DNA of 32,411 nt from Rhodospirillales bacterium (GTDB taxonomy: Bacteria; Pseudomonadota; Alphaproteobacteria; UBA828): positions 865-33,275 of the forward strand of contig JAPPMY010000012.1 in NCBI GenBank assembly GCA_028818855.1. Reading direction: 5' to 3'. Each line of letters opens with the position of its first letter. Positions within the stretch are counted from its first letter, which is position 1. Below the pieces are notes generated by a model. That model was not told where the DNA came from and did no database searches. It worked only from the letters and a program-made list of their open reading frames with translations. Positions 25,190-32,411 of the stretch are shown here, piece after piece. The position numbers and the translations under genes were made by a program.

Positions 25190-25203
25190 CAACGCATGCG
25201 TTG
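25190..25203. promoter_or_regulatory. Perfect 14-bp palindrome, probable operator
   Basis: CAACGCATGCGTTG is self-complementary over all 14 bases. It lies in the 199-base gap between the divergent PotD-like and TenA-like genes, 50 bases before the PotD-like start. The form TTG/CAA-flanked palindrome is common for LacI-, GntR- and TetR-type regulators, but no regulator gene is in the window. Confidence 0.5.
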
Positions 25204-25339
25204 AATAAAGAGATCGGGCAGAAGGATAACGCGTGCAGGCCACCTTCGATAGGGCGGGAAAACGGTTGGCGCGGGCGCGCCGCCACCGCTAGCCTGTGCG
25301 CTGTCGGGCATCCAGTTCGGGGCGGAAAGCGAGGCCGCG

Positions 25340-26032
25340 ATGGGCAGGCTGGTGGAACGGCTCAAGGCGCATGCGGGTGAGAGCTGGACCGCCTATGTCC
25401 GCCATCCCTGGCTGGTCGGCATCCACGACGGCGATCTCAGCATCGAGCGGTTCCGCTTCTTCCTGGTCCAGGATCTGCCGTATCTCGCCGATTTCTCCCG
25501 GGTCTATTTCATGGGCTTCGCCAAGCTGAGCCCCGGCGACCTGCGGCATTTCCGCCCCTTCCTCAAGCTGATCGCCGATTACGACGAAGGCAATGTCGAG
25601 GAAGAGTGGCTCGCCGAGATCGGCTGCAACGAGTACTCGACGGACCGCTGGGCCGCCCTCAAGGCGCGGGAAGGGTACATGAACCACCTCGTGCGCACCG
25701 CCCATGAAGGGACCGCGTTCGAGATATTCGCCGCAACCTTGCCTTGCTGCGTCGGTTTCGCCGAGATCGGCGACTGGCTGAAGGACGAGGATCTCTCCGG
25801 GCACCGCGCGGTTTATCGCAAATGGATCGATCATTACCGCCGCCCCTTCCAGAGAGAACAGGTCAACGCCCTCGTCGCCGCGCTCGAGACCTGTACGGCC
25901 GATCTGCGCGAATCCGATCTGCAGGATCTGGAACGTGTCTTCCTGCGTAGCGTTCAACACCAGATCCACGTCTTCGACGCCGCCTGGCGCCTGGGCGATC
26001 CTTGGCCCGGCCCGGGGAGCTTCGCCGGCTAG
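25340..26032 (+). CDS. TenA/thiaminase-II family protein
   Basis: A 230-residue all-helical protein. TenA signatures are FLVQDLPYLADF (Asp45), TLPCCVGFAEIGDWL with Cys136 at the place of the nucleophile, and the tyrosine-rich VYRKWIDHY. The last conserved catalytic residue, the Glu of the pattern YE-x-x-FW-x-x-A, appears to be Gln208 in QHQIHVFDAAW. TenA proteins salvage thiamine pyrimidine by C-N hydrolysis; TenA-like folds also occur in other C-N cleaving or oxygenase roles. First gene of a plus-strand series that ends in a TRAP transporter, divergent from the Pot-type importer. That context suggests salvage or breakdown of an imported amine or pyrimidine (inference). Confidence 0.82.
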   Translation: MGRLVERLKAHAGESWTAYVRHPWLVGIHDGDLSIERFRFFLVQDLPYLADFSRVYFMGFAKLSPGDLRHFRPFLKLIADYDEGNVEEEWLAEIGCNEYSTDRWAALKAREGYMNHLVRTAHEGTAFEIFAATLPCCVGFAEIGDWLKDEDLSGHRAVYRKWIDHYRRPFQREQVNALVAALETCTADLRESDLQDLERVFLRSVQHQIHVFDAAWRLGDPWPGPGSFAG

Positions 26033-26038
26033 CCGGTC

Positions 26039-26797
26039 ATGCTGAAGGAGCGCGTTTGCATCGTCACAGGCGCTGCCCGCGGGATCGGTCGTGAATTCGC
26101 GCTGCATTTCGCGGGCCTGGGCGCACGGGTCGTCGCTGCCGACCGGCTGAGCTGCGAGGCGACGATCCGACAAATCAGAGAGGCGTCGGGCGAGGCGATC
26201 CCTGCCACCGGCGACGTGACCTCGGCAACCGATGCGGCGGCGATCGTCGCCGCCGCGGTCGATAAGTTCGGGCGTATCGACGTGCTTCTCAACAATGCCG
26301 CGCTCTATGGCGGGATCGCCATCAGGGGATTCGAAGATATTCCGGAACCGGAGTGGGACCGGGTGATGTCGGTCAACGTAAAGGGCGTCTGGCAGATGTG
26401 CCGGGCGGTAGCTCCCCCGATGCGGGCGCAGCGCGCAGGGCGCATCATCAATGTCGCCAGCAACGTGATCTTCATGGGAAAGCCCGGCTTTCTCCACTAC
26501 GTCGCGTCCAAGGGGGCTGTCTGGGCGCTGACGGGCGCTCTCTCGCGTGAGTTCGCCGGCTCGGGCGTGACGGTGAACGCGCTGGCTCCGGGCTACACGA
26601 TCACCGAGGCGACGAGATCGATGGCGGATGCGGAGACCGTGAGCGAGCTGGAAGCCGAAATCATGCGGTCGCAAAGCGTCAAGCGGCTGATCGAACCGTC
26701 CGACCTTGTCGGCACGGCCGCGTTTCTTGCGTCTGACGCGGCCGAGTTGGTTACCGGCCAGACGATCACCGTGGATGGCGGCACGATCACCGGGTGA
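26039..26797 (+). CDS. Short-chain dehydrogenase/reductase (SDR)
   Basis: A 252-residue classical SDR. The cofactor motif is TGAARGIG (10-17), Asp60-Val61 follow strand 3, NNAA is at 85-88, and the catalytic tetrad is Asn113, Ser141, Tyr154 and Lys158 (YVASK). An Asp at the end of strand 2 (AADR, 34-35) suggests NAD rather than NADP. It ends with the usual TGQTITVDGG. Starts 6 bases after the TenA-like gene, and its stop overlaps the TRAP small subunit start (GTGA), so the three genes are translationally linked. The substrate is probably an alcohol or hydroxy compound brought in by the adjacent TRAP system. Confidence 0.9.
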   Translation: MLKERVCIVTGAARGIGREFALHFAGLGARVVAADRLSCEATIRQIREASGEAIPATGDVTSATDAAAIVAAAVDKFGRIDVLLNNAALYGGIAIRGFEDIPEPEWDRVMSVNVKGVWQMCRAVAPPMRAQRAGRIINVASNVIFMGKPGFLHYVASKGAVWALTGALSREFAGSGVTVNALAPGYTITEATRSMADAETVSELEAEIMRSQSVKRLIEPSDLVGTAAFLASDAAELVTGQTITVDGGTITG

Positions 26798-27330
26798 CGG
26801 TTTCGCCTCCTATACGCAAGGCACGCCTGGCGAGCCTCTATATCCTCCTGCTTCGGAGGCTCGCCCAACTGGCCGGCGCGATGCTGTGCGGGATCGCGGC
26901 ACTGGTAACCTATGACGTGGTGCTGCGCGCCCTCGGGCTGCAACCGCCGCAAGCGACCAGCGGCGTGAGCGAATACAGCCTCCTGTTCGTCGCCATGCTC
27001 GCCTCGCCCTGGCTGGTGAGAAGCCGCGGCCATGTGGTGGTGACGTCCTTCTTCAACCTGACGCCGCCGGCGCTCAGGCCGATCCTGGAGCGCGCGATCT
27101 ATCTGAGCTGTGCCGCGGTGAGCCTGCTGCTGGCCGCATACGGCTTCAAGACCGGCTATGCGAGCTTTCTCGGTGGGGAGATCGACATCCGGTCGATCGA
27201 CATGCCGCGCTGGATCCTGTTCTCCTCGATCGGCATGGGCTTCACGCTGATCGGTATCGAGTTCCTGGTGCTCCTGCTCGGCCGCGGTTCGCTCTATCGC
27301 GGCGACGAGCAACAGCGGGGCATCGTCTGA
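26794..27330 (+). CDS. TRAP transporter small permease subunit (DctQ family)
   Basis: A 178-residue membrane protein with four hydrophobic segments (about 22-42, 62-78, 105-122, 146-166), the DctQ layout. The GTG start overlaps the SDR stop. Family motifs include YDVVLRALG and the SEY followed by ASPWLVRSRGHVVV. It partners the large permease that follows after 3 bases to form the Na+-coupled membrane part of the importer. Confidence 0.88.
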   Translation: MTVSPPIRKARLASLYILLLRRLAQLAGAMLCGIAALVTYDVVLRALGLQPPQATSGVSEYSLLFVAMLASPWLVRSRGHVVVTSFFNLTPPALRPILERAIYLSCAAVSLLLAAYGFKTGYASFLGGEIDIRSIDMPRWILFSSIGMGFTLIGIEFLVLLLGRGSLYRGDEQQRGIV

Positions 27331-27333
27331 CCG

Positions 27334-28647
27334 ATGATCTGGTACGAGACGATCGCGCTGCTGCTGGGTGCCGTCGTCGGGCTGATGATGCTCGGCTTCC
27401 CCGTGGCCTTCGCGTTCCTCCTGGTCAATGTCGCGGGCGTCTTCGTGTTTTTCGGCGGGATGGTGGGGATCGAGCAGCTGGTGGCGAATGCGACCGAGTC
27501 GGTGACGACATTCGCCCTCGTGCCGGTGCCGCTTTTCCTGCTGATGGGCGAGATCTTCTTTCACACCGGCATGGCGTTGCGGGTCTTCGACGCGCTCGAC
27601 AAGTGTTTCGGCCGGCTGCCGGGACGGCTGTCCTACCTGACCGTGGTGGGCGGCACGCTGTTTGCGACGCTGTCCGGCTCCAGCATGGCCAACACCGCGA
27701 TGCTGGGCTCGCTGATGGTCCCCGAAATGACCAGCCGCGGCTACAAGAAGCACATGGTGATAGGGCCGATCCTGGGGACCGGCGGGCTGGCCATCATCAT
27801 CCCCCCGTCCAGCCTCGCGGTGCTGCTCGGAAGCCTCGCGCGCATCGACATCGGGGCGTTGCTGATCGCCGGGCTGGTGCCCGGCCTGCTGCTCGCGCTG
27901 GCATACGTGGTGGTGATCCTCTGCCAGGTCAAACGCGACCCGGAAGCGGCGCCAGGCTACGACGTTGAACGACCGACGGCGGTCGAGTTGGTGAAGCTCG
28001 TCGCGGCGAACATCCTGCCGATGGGCGTCGTCGTGTTCGCCGTCATCGGGTTGATCGTCGTCGGTGTCGCGACCCCGACCGAAGCTTCGGCCTTCGGCGT
28101 CATCTCGGTGCTGCTGCTGGCCTTGGTCTATCGCTGCTTCAGTTGGGACGCCCTGACCAAGGCGGTCGAAGGGACCACGCGGGTTACCGCGATGGTGTTC
28201 CTGATCATCATCGGCTCATCGACCTTCAGCCAGATCCTGACCTTTTCCGGCGCCACCCCCGGTCTGCTGAGCCAGGTCACCGGGTTCGACGTCTCGCCCT
28301 ACGTGATGCTCTTCTTCATGTTCCTGATCCTGCTGTTTCTCGGCATGTTCATGGACCAGGTCTCGATGATGCTGATCACCCTGCCGGTCTTCATCCCGCT
28401 CGCCCAGTCGTTCGGGCTCGACATGGTCTGGTTCGGCCTGTTCATCCTGCTCGGGCTCGAAGTCGGTCTCGTCACCCCGCCCTTCGGATTACTGCTCTTC
28501 GTCATGCTCGGCGTCGGACCGCGCGACACAACCCTGCCCGATGTCGCGCGGGCGGCGGTGCCCTATATCTTCTGCGTTTTCGTCCTGCTGCTGGCCCTCA
28601 CCGCCTTTCCCGATATCGCCTTGTTCCTGCCCGGCGCAATCGGCTGA
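27334..28647 (+). CDS. TRAP transporter large permease subunit (DctM family)
   Basis: A 437-residue protein with about twelve hydrophobic segments. DctM landmarks are FALVPVPLFLLMGEIFF, the loop FATLSGSSMANTAMLG and GLAIIIPPSSLAVLLG, plus the mirrored C-terminal half with ITLPVFIPLAQSFG and GLVTPPFGLLLFV. It uses the Na+ gradient to import organic acids delivered by the periplasmic DctP protein. The DctP gene follows after a 98-base gap; in most operons it comes first. Confidence 0.92.
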   Translation: MIWYETIALLLGAVVGLMMLGFPVAFAFLLVNVAGVFVFFGGMVGIEQLVANATESVTTFALVPVPLFLLMGEIFFHTGMALRVFDALDKCFGRLPGRLSYLTVVGGTLFATLSGSSMANTAMLGSLMVPEMTSRGYKKHMVIGPILGTGGLAIIIPPSSLAVLLGSLARIDIGALLIAGLVPGLLLALAYVVVILCQVKRDPEAAPGYDVERPTAVELVKLVAANILPMGVVVFAVIGLIVVGVATPTEASAFGVISVLLLALVYRCFSWDALTKAVEGTTRVTAMVFLIIIGSSTFSQILTFSGATPGLLSQVTGFDVSPYVMLFFMFLILLFLGMFMDQVSMMLITLPVFIPLAQSFGLDMVWFGLFILLGLEVGLVTPPFGLLLFVMLGVGPRDTTLPDVARAAVPYIFCVFVLLLALTAFPDIALFLPGAIG

Positions 28648-28745
28648 CAGGACGCCGTGCCCGGAAAGGCTAGGACGAAACAGCGCCTTCGCGTAGCCTG
28701 TGAGCAACCAAGAAAACGCACATCGTTCACGGGGAGAAATCAGAC

Positions 28746-29729
28746 ATGTCGAAAAGAGCGATCATGCTCGCCGCCGGTCTCCTGGCTTCGGTATCGATGG
28801 CGCCGGCGGCGCATGCGGAGGTCAAAGTCCGGGCGATAAACCCGTTCCCGCCGCAGCAGATCTTCGGCAAGGAGTTCCTCAACTACATCCGCATCCTCAA
28901 CCAAGCCGGCAAGGGAGTCTACAAGGTCGAGTTGGTTGGCGGACCGGCAGCGATCCCGATGATGCAGCAAGCCGGCGCGCTCCGGAACGGCATCGTCGAC
29001 ATGCTGTGGGCGCCGGCCAGCTTCCATCGCGGGCTGGTCCCGGAGGTGGATGCGCTGAGCGCCAGCAACGTCACGCCCTGGGAGGCGCGGGGGAACGGCG
29101 GCGTCGCCCTGCTCGACCGGATCTACGGCGAGAAGCTCAAGGCGCATTTCCTCGGCTGGACGATCGCCGGGTTCGGGTTTCACGTCTTTCTCACCAAACC
29201 GCCCAAGGTGACCGGGGACGGCGGCGTCGACCTGCGGGGGCTAAAGCTTCGCTCGGCGCCGATGTACACCAACTTCTTCAAGAAGATCGGCGTCATCAAC
29301 GTCGCCATGCGGGCGCCCGACATCTATACCGGGCTGGAGCGCGGCGTGATCGTCGGGATGGGCTGGCCCGCCCTTGCGATCACCGACCTCGGTTGGCAGA
29401 AATTCATCAATCACCGGATCGACCCGTCCTTCCTCCAGGCGGACGGGGTGACGCTGGTCAATCTGAAGAAATGGCAGTCCCTGCCAGCCGGCGCGCGAAA
29501 GGCGCTGACCGACGCCACGGTGGCCTATGAGAAGACCGCTGTCGGGTTCTGGGAGGCAGCGGTGACCAAGGAGCAGCGAGCGCTCGAAGCGGCCGGGCTC
29601 AAGGTGATCACGCTCAAGGACGGTCCGGCGAAGACGTTCGTCGCCGATGCCGCGGCCGAGGTCTGGAAACGCCTGGAGGCCACCGGATCGCCGCACGCGA
29701 AAGCACTACGCGAAAAGTTCGCCAAGTAG
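28746..29729 (+). CDS. TRAP transporter substrate-binding protein (DctP family)
   Basis: A 327-residue periplasmic binding protein. Signal peptide at 1-24 (MSKRAIMLAAGLL then MAPAAHA), cleaved before EVKVRAIN. DctP features are the region LRGLKLRSAPMYTNFFKKIG with the conserved Arg that salt-bridges a ligand carboxylate, and the later VGMGWPALAITDLGW. GGGGAG lies about 10 bases before the ATG. The bound carboxylate is unknown. It belongs with DctQ and DctM upstream despite the 98-base gap, which may hold an extra promoter for higher expression of the binding protein. Confidence 0.9.
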   Translation: MSKRAIMLAAGLLASVSMAPAAHAEVKVRAINPFPPQQIFGKEFLNYIRILNQAGKGVYKVELVGGPAAIPMMQQAGALRNGIVDMLWAPASFHRGLVPEVDALSASNVTPWEARGNGGVALLDRIYGEKLKAHFLGWTIAGFGFHVFLTKPPKVTGDGGVDLRGLKLRSAPMYTNFFKKIGVINVAMRAPDIYTGLERGVIVGMGWPALAITDLGWQKFINHRIDPSFLQADGVTLVNLKKWQSLPAGARKALTDATVAYEKTAVGFWEAAVTKEQRALEAAGLKVITLKDGPAKTFVADAAAEVWKRLEATGSPHAKALREKFAK

Positions 29730-29741
29730 ACAAGGCGGTTG

Positions 29742-29803
29742 CGCGGTCGACGGGGCTTGGAAAACGGGTTGACGCCACGACTCCGCGCTCGACGCGGCTT
29801 TGA
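29742..29803 (+). repeat. Imperfect 20-bp direct repeat in the DctP-OCD gap
   Basis: Copies at 29742-29761 (CGCGGTCGACGGGGCTTGGA) and 29784-29803 (CGCGCTCGACGCGGCTTTGA) match at 17 of 20 bases, 42 bases apart, in the 89-base gap before the OCD-like gene. Four helical turns between copies would allow a dimer pair of a regulator to bind the same face, but chance similarity in GC-rich DNA is possible. Confidence 0.3.
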
Positions 29804-29818
29804 ACCGGCGAGGTAGAC

Positions 29819-30907
29819 ATGGCGGACGGAGTTCTCGTTCTCACCAACGAGGAGGCGGCCGGTCTGCTCGGCATGGCCGAGGCGATCCGGTTGATGGAGG
29901 AGGCCTATCGAGACTTCGGCGCCAACCGCGCCCGGATCATCCCCCGCCAGCGTCTCTACGTGCCGGAAACCCAGTACGAGGACCCAACCTGGTTCTGGCT
30001 CAACGTGATTCCCGGCATCGTGCCCTGCCACGGCGTGGCGGCGATCCGTCTGAACGCGGCGCACACGACCTATCGCCGCGAGGGTGCCGGTACCCGCCAG
30101 ACCATCCCGGGAGATTTCTCGGGCTTCGTCTTGGTATGGGACATCGCCAGCCGCGAGCTCCTGGGGATCGTGCACGACCACGCCGTCTCGCCGCTTCGGG
30201 TCGGTGCCACCTCCGGGCTCGCCGCCCGCTACCTGGCGCGGGAGGATGCGGCCACGCTTGGCCTGCTCGGCGCCGGCAAGCAGGCGCGCGCCCAAGTCGA
30301 GGCGCTGCTCGCGGTCCGCCCGTCGATCCGCAGCATCAGGGTGTTCTCGCCCACGGCGGCGAACCGGGAGCGGTTCGCCGGGTCCGTGTCGGACGATCTC
30401 GGCGTCTCCGCGCAGGCGGTGGGCACGGCGGAGGAGGCAGTGGCCGGATCCGACATCGTGGTCGCCGCCACGAATTCGGCCGATCCGGTGATATTCGGAC
30501 GCTGGCTGTCGGAGGGCGCCCATGTGATCAGCATGGTGGGCGCCAGCAAGTTCGACGGCCGGCGCGAGATCGACGACGAGACGGTTCGGCGCGCCGAGGT
30601 GATTGTGGTCAATCTGCGGGAGCAGGTGGAGCAGGACCAGCAGGCGGACATCCTGATGCCGCTCCGCCGCGGCTACACGTCTTGGGACAATATCCACGAA
30701 CTCGGCGAACTGTGCATCGGCGCAACCCGCGGCCGCACGTCGTCGAGCCAAATCACGCTGCATTCCAACAATGTCGGGATGGGTATCCAGTTCGCCTCGG
30801 TCTGCAAGCGCGTGCTGGAAATCGCTCGCGAGCGAGGGCTCGGGACCGAGCTCGACTCAAACCTGTTCATGACCCGCCGCGCCCAAGGCGAGGATTACGC
30901 GCCCTGA
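29819..30907 (+). CDS. Ornithine cyclodeaminase/mu-crystallin family protein
   Basis: A 362-residue NAD(P)-binding protein. The dinucleotide loop GAGKQA is at 151-156, followed by IRVFSPTAANRERFA; the preceding PLRVGATSGLAARYLAR matches the conserved TRTAA-type segment. Two OCD landmarks differ: the substrate-binding Lys of the first domain appears as Arg77 (AIRLNAA), and the catalytic Asp after the second sheet appears as Ser243 (VGASKFDGRREID). It is therefore probably not an ornithine cyclodeaminase but one of the family's imine reductases or amino-acid dehydrogenases. Last gene of the plus-strand TenA-SDR-TRAP series, 89 bases after DctP. IS630 insertion begins 23 bases after its stop. 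Confidence 0.82.
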   Translation: MADGVLVLTNEEAAGLLGMAEAIRLMEEAYRDFGANRARIIPRQRLYVPETQYEDPTWFWLNVIPGIVPCHGVAAIRLNAAHTTYRREGAGTRQTIPGDFSGFVLVWDIASRELLGIVHDHAVSPLRVGATSGLAARYLAREDAATLGLLGAGKQARAQVEALLAVRPSIRSIRVFSPTAANRERFAGSVSDDLGVSAQAVGTAEEAVAGSDIVVAATNSADPVIFGRWLSEGAHVISMVGASKFDGRREIDDETVRRAEVIVVNLREQVEQDQQADILMPLRRGYTSWDNIHELGELCIGATRGRTSSSQITLHSNNVGMGIQFASVCKRVLEIARERGLGTELDSNLFMTRRAQGEDYAP

Positions 30908-30930
30908 TCACGCGTCGGCGCGCCAGTTCC

Positions 30931-32129
30931 TAGTGTCCTGTTTCATAAATTACTAGTCACGGTGTTTGTTTTGTGATTCCCTGCGCTCCGGGTTGGCGAT
31001 CTGGAGGCTGGCATGGCGCGCGGTAAGGCGGTGGCGATTGTTCTGAGCGATGGGGAGCGGGTTGAGCTCGAGCGGCGGGTTCGGCGTCGCAAGTCGTCGC
31101 ATGGGTCGGCGCGGCGGGCGCGGATCGTGCTCTTGGCGGCGGAGGGGCTGAGCAACCTGGCGATCGCGGAGAAGCTGGGCGTCTCGCGGCTGACCGTCGG
31201 CACGTGGCGGCGGCGCTTCGCCGCCAAGCGCCTCGCCGGGCTCGATGACGAGCCTCGGCCCGGCGCGCCGCGCAAGATCGGCGACGACAAGATCGCCGAG
31301 GTGGTGACGCGGACGCTGGAGACGATGCCCGACGATGCGACCCACTGGAGCCGCCGCTCGATGGCCCGGGCAAGCGGCATCTCGGCGACCACGGTGCACC
31401 GCATCTGGGACGCCTTCGGGTTGCAACCGCACCGCTCGGCGACCTTCAAGCTGTCGAGCGACCCGCTGTTCGTCGACAAGGTGCGCGACATCGTGGGCCT
31501 CTATCTCGACCCGCCGGACCGCGCGCTGGTGCTGTGCGTCGACGAGAAGAGCCAGATCCAGGCGCTCGACCGCACCCAGCCGATGCTGCCCATGCGGCCG
31601 GGCCAGGCGGAGCGGCGCACCCACGATTACAAGCGCTGCGGCACCACCACGCTGTTCGCCGCCCTCGACGTGGCCACCGGCGCGGTCATCGCAAGCTGCA
31701 TGAGGCGGCACCGGGCGCGCGAGTTCCGCGCCTTCCTCGACGCGGTGGAGCGCGCCGTGCCCGCCGACCTCGACATCCATGTCGTCATGGACAACGCATC
31801 CAGCCACAAGACCAAGCTGATCCGCGACCGGTTCGCCAGGCGGCCGCGCTGGCACCGCCACTTCACCCAGACATCCGCCTCATGGCTCAACCAGGTCGAG
31901 CGCTTCTTCGCGCTCTTGACCGAGCGGCAGATCGGGCGCGGCGCACACCGCTCCACCGCCGACCTCGAAGCCGCCATCGAGCGCTACGTCGAAACCCACA
32001 ACCGCGATCCCCGACCGTTCCGCTGGACCAAGTCGGCCGACGACATCCTCGCGCCCATCGAACGCTTCTGCCAAAGAACCCTCCGCGTCCACGAAAAAGT
32101 TGAATAAAAACTTCTGAATCAGGACACTA
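30931..32129 (+). mobile_element. IS630-family insertion sequence, complete, flanked by TA
   Basis: The element body is 30933-32127 (1195 bp), bounded by TA at 30931-30932 and 32128-32129, the target duplication typical of IS630. Terminal inverted repeats begin GTGTCCTG; left GTGTCCTGTTTCATAAATT and right (reverse complement) GTGTCCTGATTCAGAAGTT agree at 16 of 19. A single intact transposase gene fills the element. The ends are much more AT-rich than the flanking DNA. It sits between the OCD-like gene and a convergent arylsulfotransferase-like gene and disrupts neither coding region. Confidence 0.9.
31013..32107 (+). CDS. IS630-family transposase
   Basis: A 364-residue DDE transposase. The N-terminal part (about 30-145) has two helix-turn-helix regions, seen in LSNLAIAEKLGVSRLTVGTW and SGISATTVHRIWDAFG. 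The catalytic triad is Asp177 (LCVDEKS), Asp260 (VVMDNASSH) and Glu296 (WLNQVERFF), with 35 residues between the second Asp and Glu. GGAGG lies about 6 bases before the ATG. No frameshift or stop is present, so it may still be active. Confidence 0.93.
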   Translation: MARGKAVAIVLSDGERVELERRVRRRKSSHGSARRARIVLLAAEGLSNLAIAEKLGVSRLTVGTWRRRFAAKRLAGLDDEPRPGAPRKIGDDKIAEVVTRTLETMPDDATHWSRRSMARASGISATTVHRIWDAFGLQPHRSATFKLSSDPLFVDKVRDIVGLYLDPPDRALVLCVDEKSQIQALDRTQPMLPMRPGQAERRTHDYKRCGTTTLFAALDVATGAVIASCMRRHRAREFRAFLDAVERAVPADLDIHVVMDNASSHKTKLIRDRFARRPRWHRHFTQTSASWLNQVERFFALLTERQIGRGAHRSTADLEAAIERYVETHNRDPRPFRWTKSADDILAPIERFCQRTLRVHEKVE

Positions 32130-32148
32130 GCCCGGAACAAGTCCGGGC
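32130..32148. repeat. REP-like palindrome beside the IS630 insertion site
   Basis: GCCCGGA (32130-32136) and TCCGGGC (32142-32148) form a perfect 7-bp stem with the loop ACAAG, followed by ATGACG. Read on the minus strand this is GTCATGCCCGGACTTG followed by TTCCGGGC, a pattern I recall as a common dispersed intergenic palindrome in alphaproteobacteria. It could end transcription of the flanking genes. Confidence 0.6.
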
Positions 32149-32233
32149 ATGACGACCGGGAGGGAGAGGAGCGCCGGAGATCGCCCATGCCGCCCACCAT
32201 CGTCCCCACCGCCGCGCCCGAACCGGATGCGCC

Positions 32234-32411
32234 CTACAATCTCCCGCCCAGCTCGGGCGAGCCGGCTTGGTAGCGGTAGGCGCGGAAGACCCGGTTGGCC
32301 TCGCCCGTCCCCGACGGCCCGAAATACGGGTTGACGTATTCCCACACGATCCCGCCCTCCGGCGTCACCTCGAACAGGCGTCCCGTCAGCCCTTCGCAGA
32401 TCAGCGTGTTG
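32234..32411 (-). CDS. C-terminal fragment of an arylsulfotransferase-like (ASST-family) protein
   Basis: The minus strand codes for 58 residues from the window edge to a TAG at 32236-32234. It reads NTLICEGLTGRLFEVTPEGG, then IVWEYVNPYF and VFRAYRYQAGSPELGG. This NTLICEG-x-x-GR-x-FEVTP-x-G-x-IVWEYVNP pattern is the last beta-propeller blade of bacterial arylsulfotransferase-family proteins. The start and catalytic histidines lie outside the window. The gene is convergent with the OCD-like gene, separated from it by the IS630 element and the REP-like palindrome. Confidence 0.65.
   Translation of the reverse strand, partial: NTLICEGLTGRLFEVTPEGGIVWEYVNPYFGPSGTGEANRVFRAYRYQAGSPELGGRL

Noticed and set aside
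1-32411. CRISPR arrays, toxin-antitoxin pairs, phage or defence genes
   Set aside because: No regularly spaced repeats, no cas-like motifs and no small paired genes with such motifs were found; the only mobile element seen is the IS630 copy.

Overview
The window is GC-rich and gene-dense. Short or overlapping gene junctions, strong GGAGG-type ribosome binding sites, and the set of families (TauABC-like, BMP-type, Pot-type and TRAP transporters, several FAH-fold hydrolases, an IS630 element, a GTCATGCCCGGxCTTGTxCCGGGC-like palindrome) suggest an environmental alphaproteobacterium with many catabolic genes. The phylum-level call is an inference from gene content. No rRNA, tRNA, CRISPR array, phage or plasmid functions were seen. 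No transcriptional regulator gene was recognised either, which is unusual for so many transport and catabolism operons.

Layout. (A) 1-9930: the N-terminal fragment of a minus-strand gene, a VOC dioxygenase-like gene (+), and a TauABC/SsuABC-like import system split over two minus-strand operons. One operon is threonine synthase-like PLP enzyme, FAH-fold hydrolase, creatinase-like M24 protein, ABC ATPase. The other is binding protein, ACMSD-like amidohydrolase, permease, permease. A beta-hydroxyacid dehydrogenase on the plus strand lies between them. (B) 9931-12069: a divergent regulatory gap with a 12-bp inverted repeat over a candidate -35, then two FAH-fold genes (+), the first with a degenerate active site. 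(C) 12141-18839: a minus-strand operon of BMP-family binding protein, double ABC ATPase, two nucleoside-type permeases (the first interrupted by one in-frame TAA), then LeuC/LeuD paralogues. Divergent from it are a GST and a CodA-like amidohydrolase (+). (D) 21143-25140: a complete Pot-type ABC importer (minus). Divergent from it is a plus-strand series of TenA-like protein, SDR, TRAP small and large permease subunits, TRAP binding protein and ornithine-cyclodeaminase-like protein (25340-30907). (E) 30931-32129: an intact IS630-family element flanked by TA, inserted directly beside a REP-like palindrome. Last is the C-terminal end of an arylsulfotransferase-like gene (minus).

The window reads as a stack of small-molecule uptake and degradation modules. 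Each importer is linked to hydrolases, lyases or dehydrogenases that could process the imported compound, but the sequence does not identify any substrate. A recurring theme is enzymes of known fold whose diagnostic catalytic or metal-binding residues are replaced: the M24 protein, one FAH, the ACMSD-like and CodA-like amidohydrolases, TenA and the OCD-like protein. Textbook family names therefore probably do not give the true reactions. Apart from the interrupted permease, every gene contained in the window looks intact.
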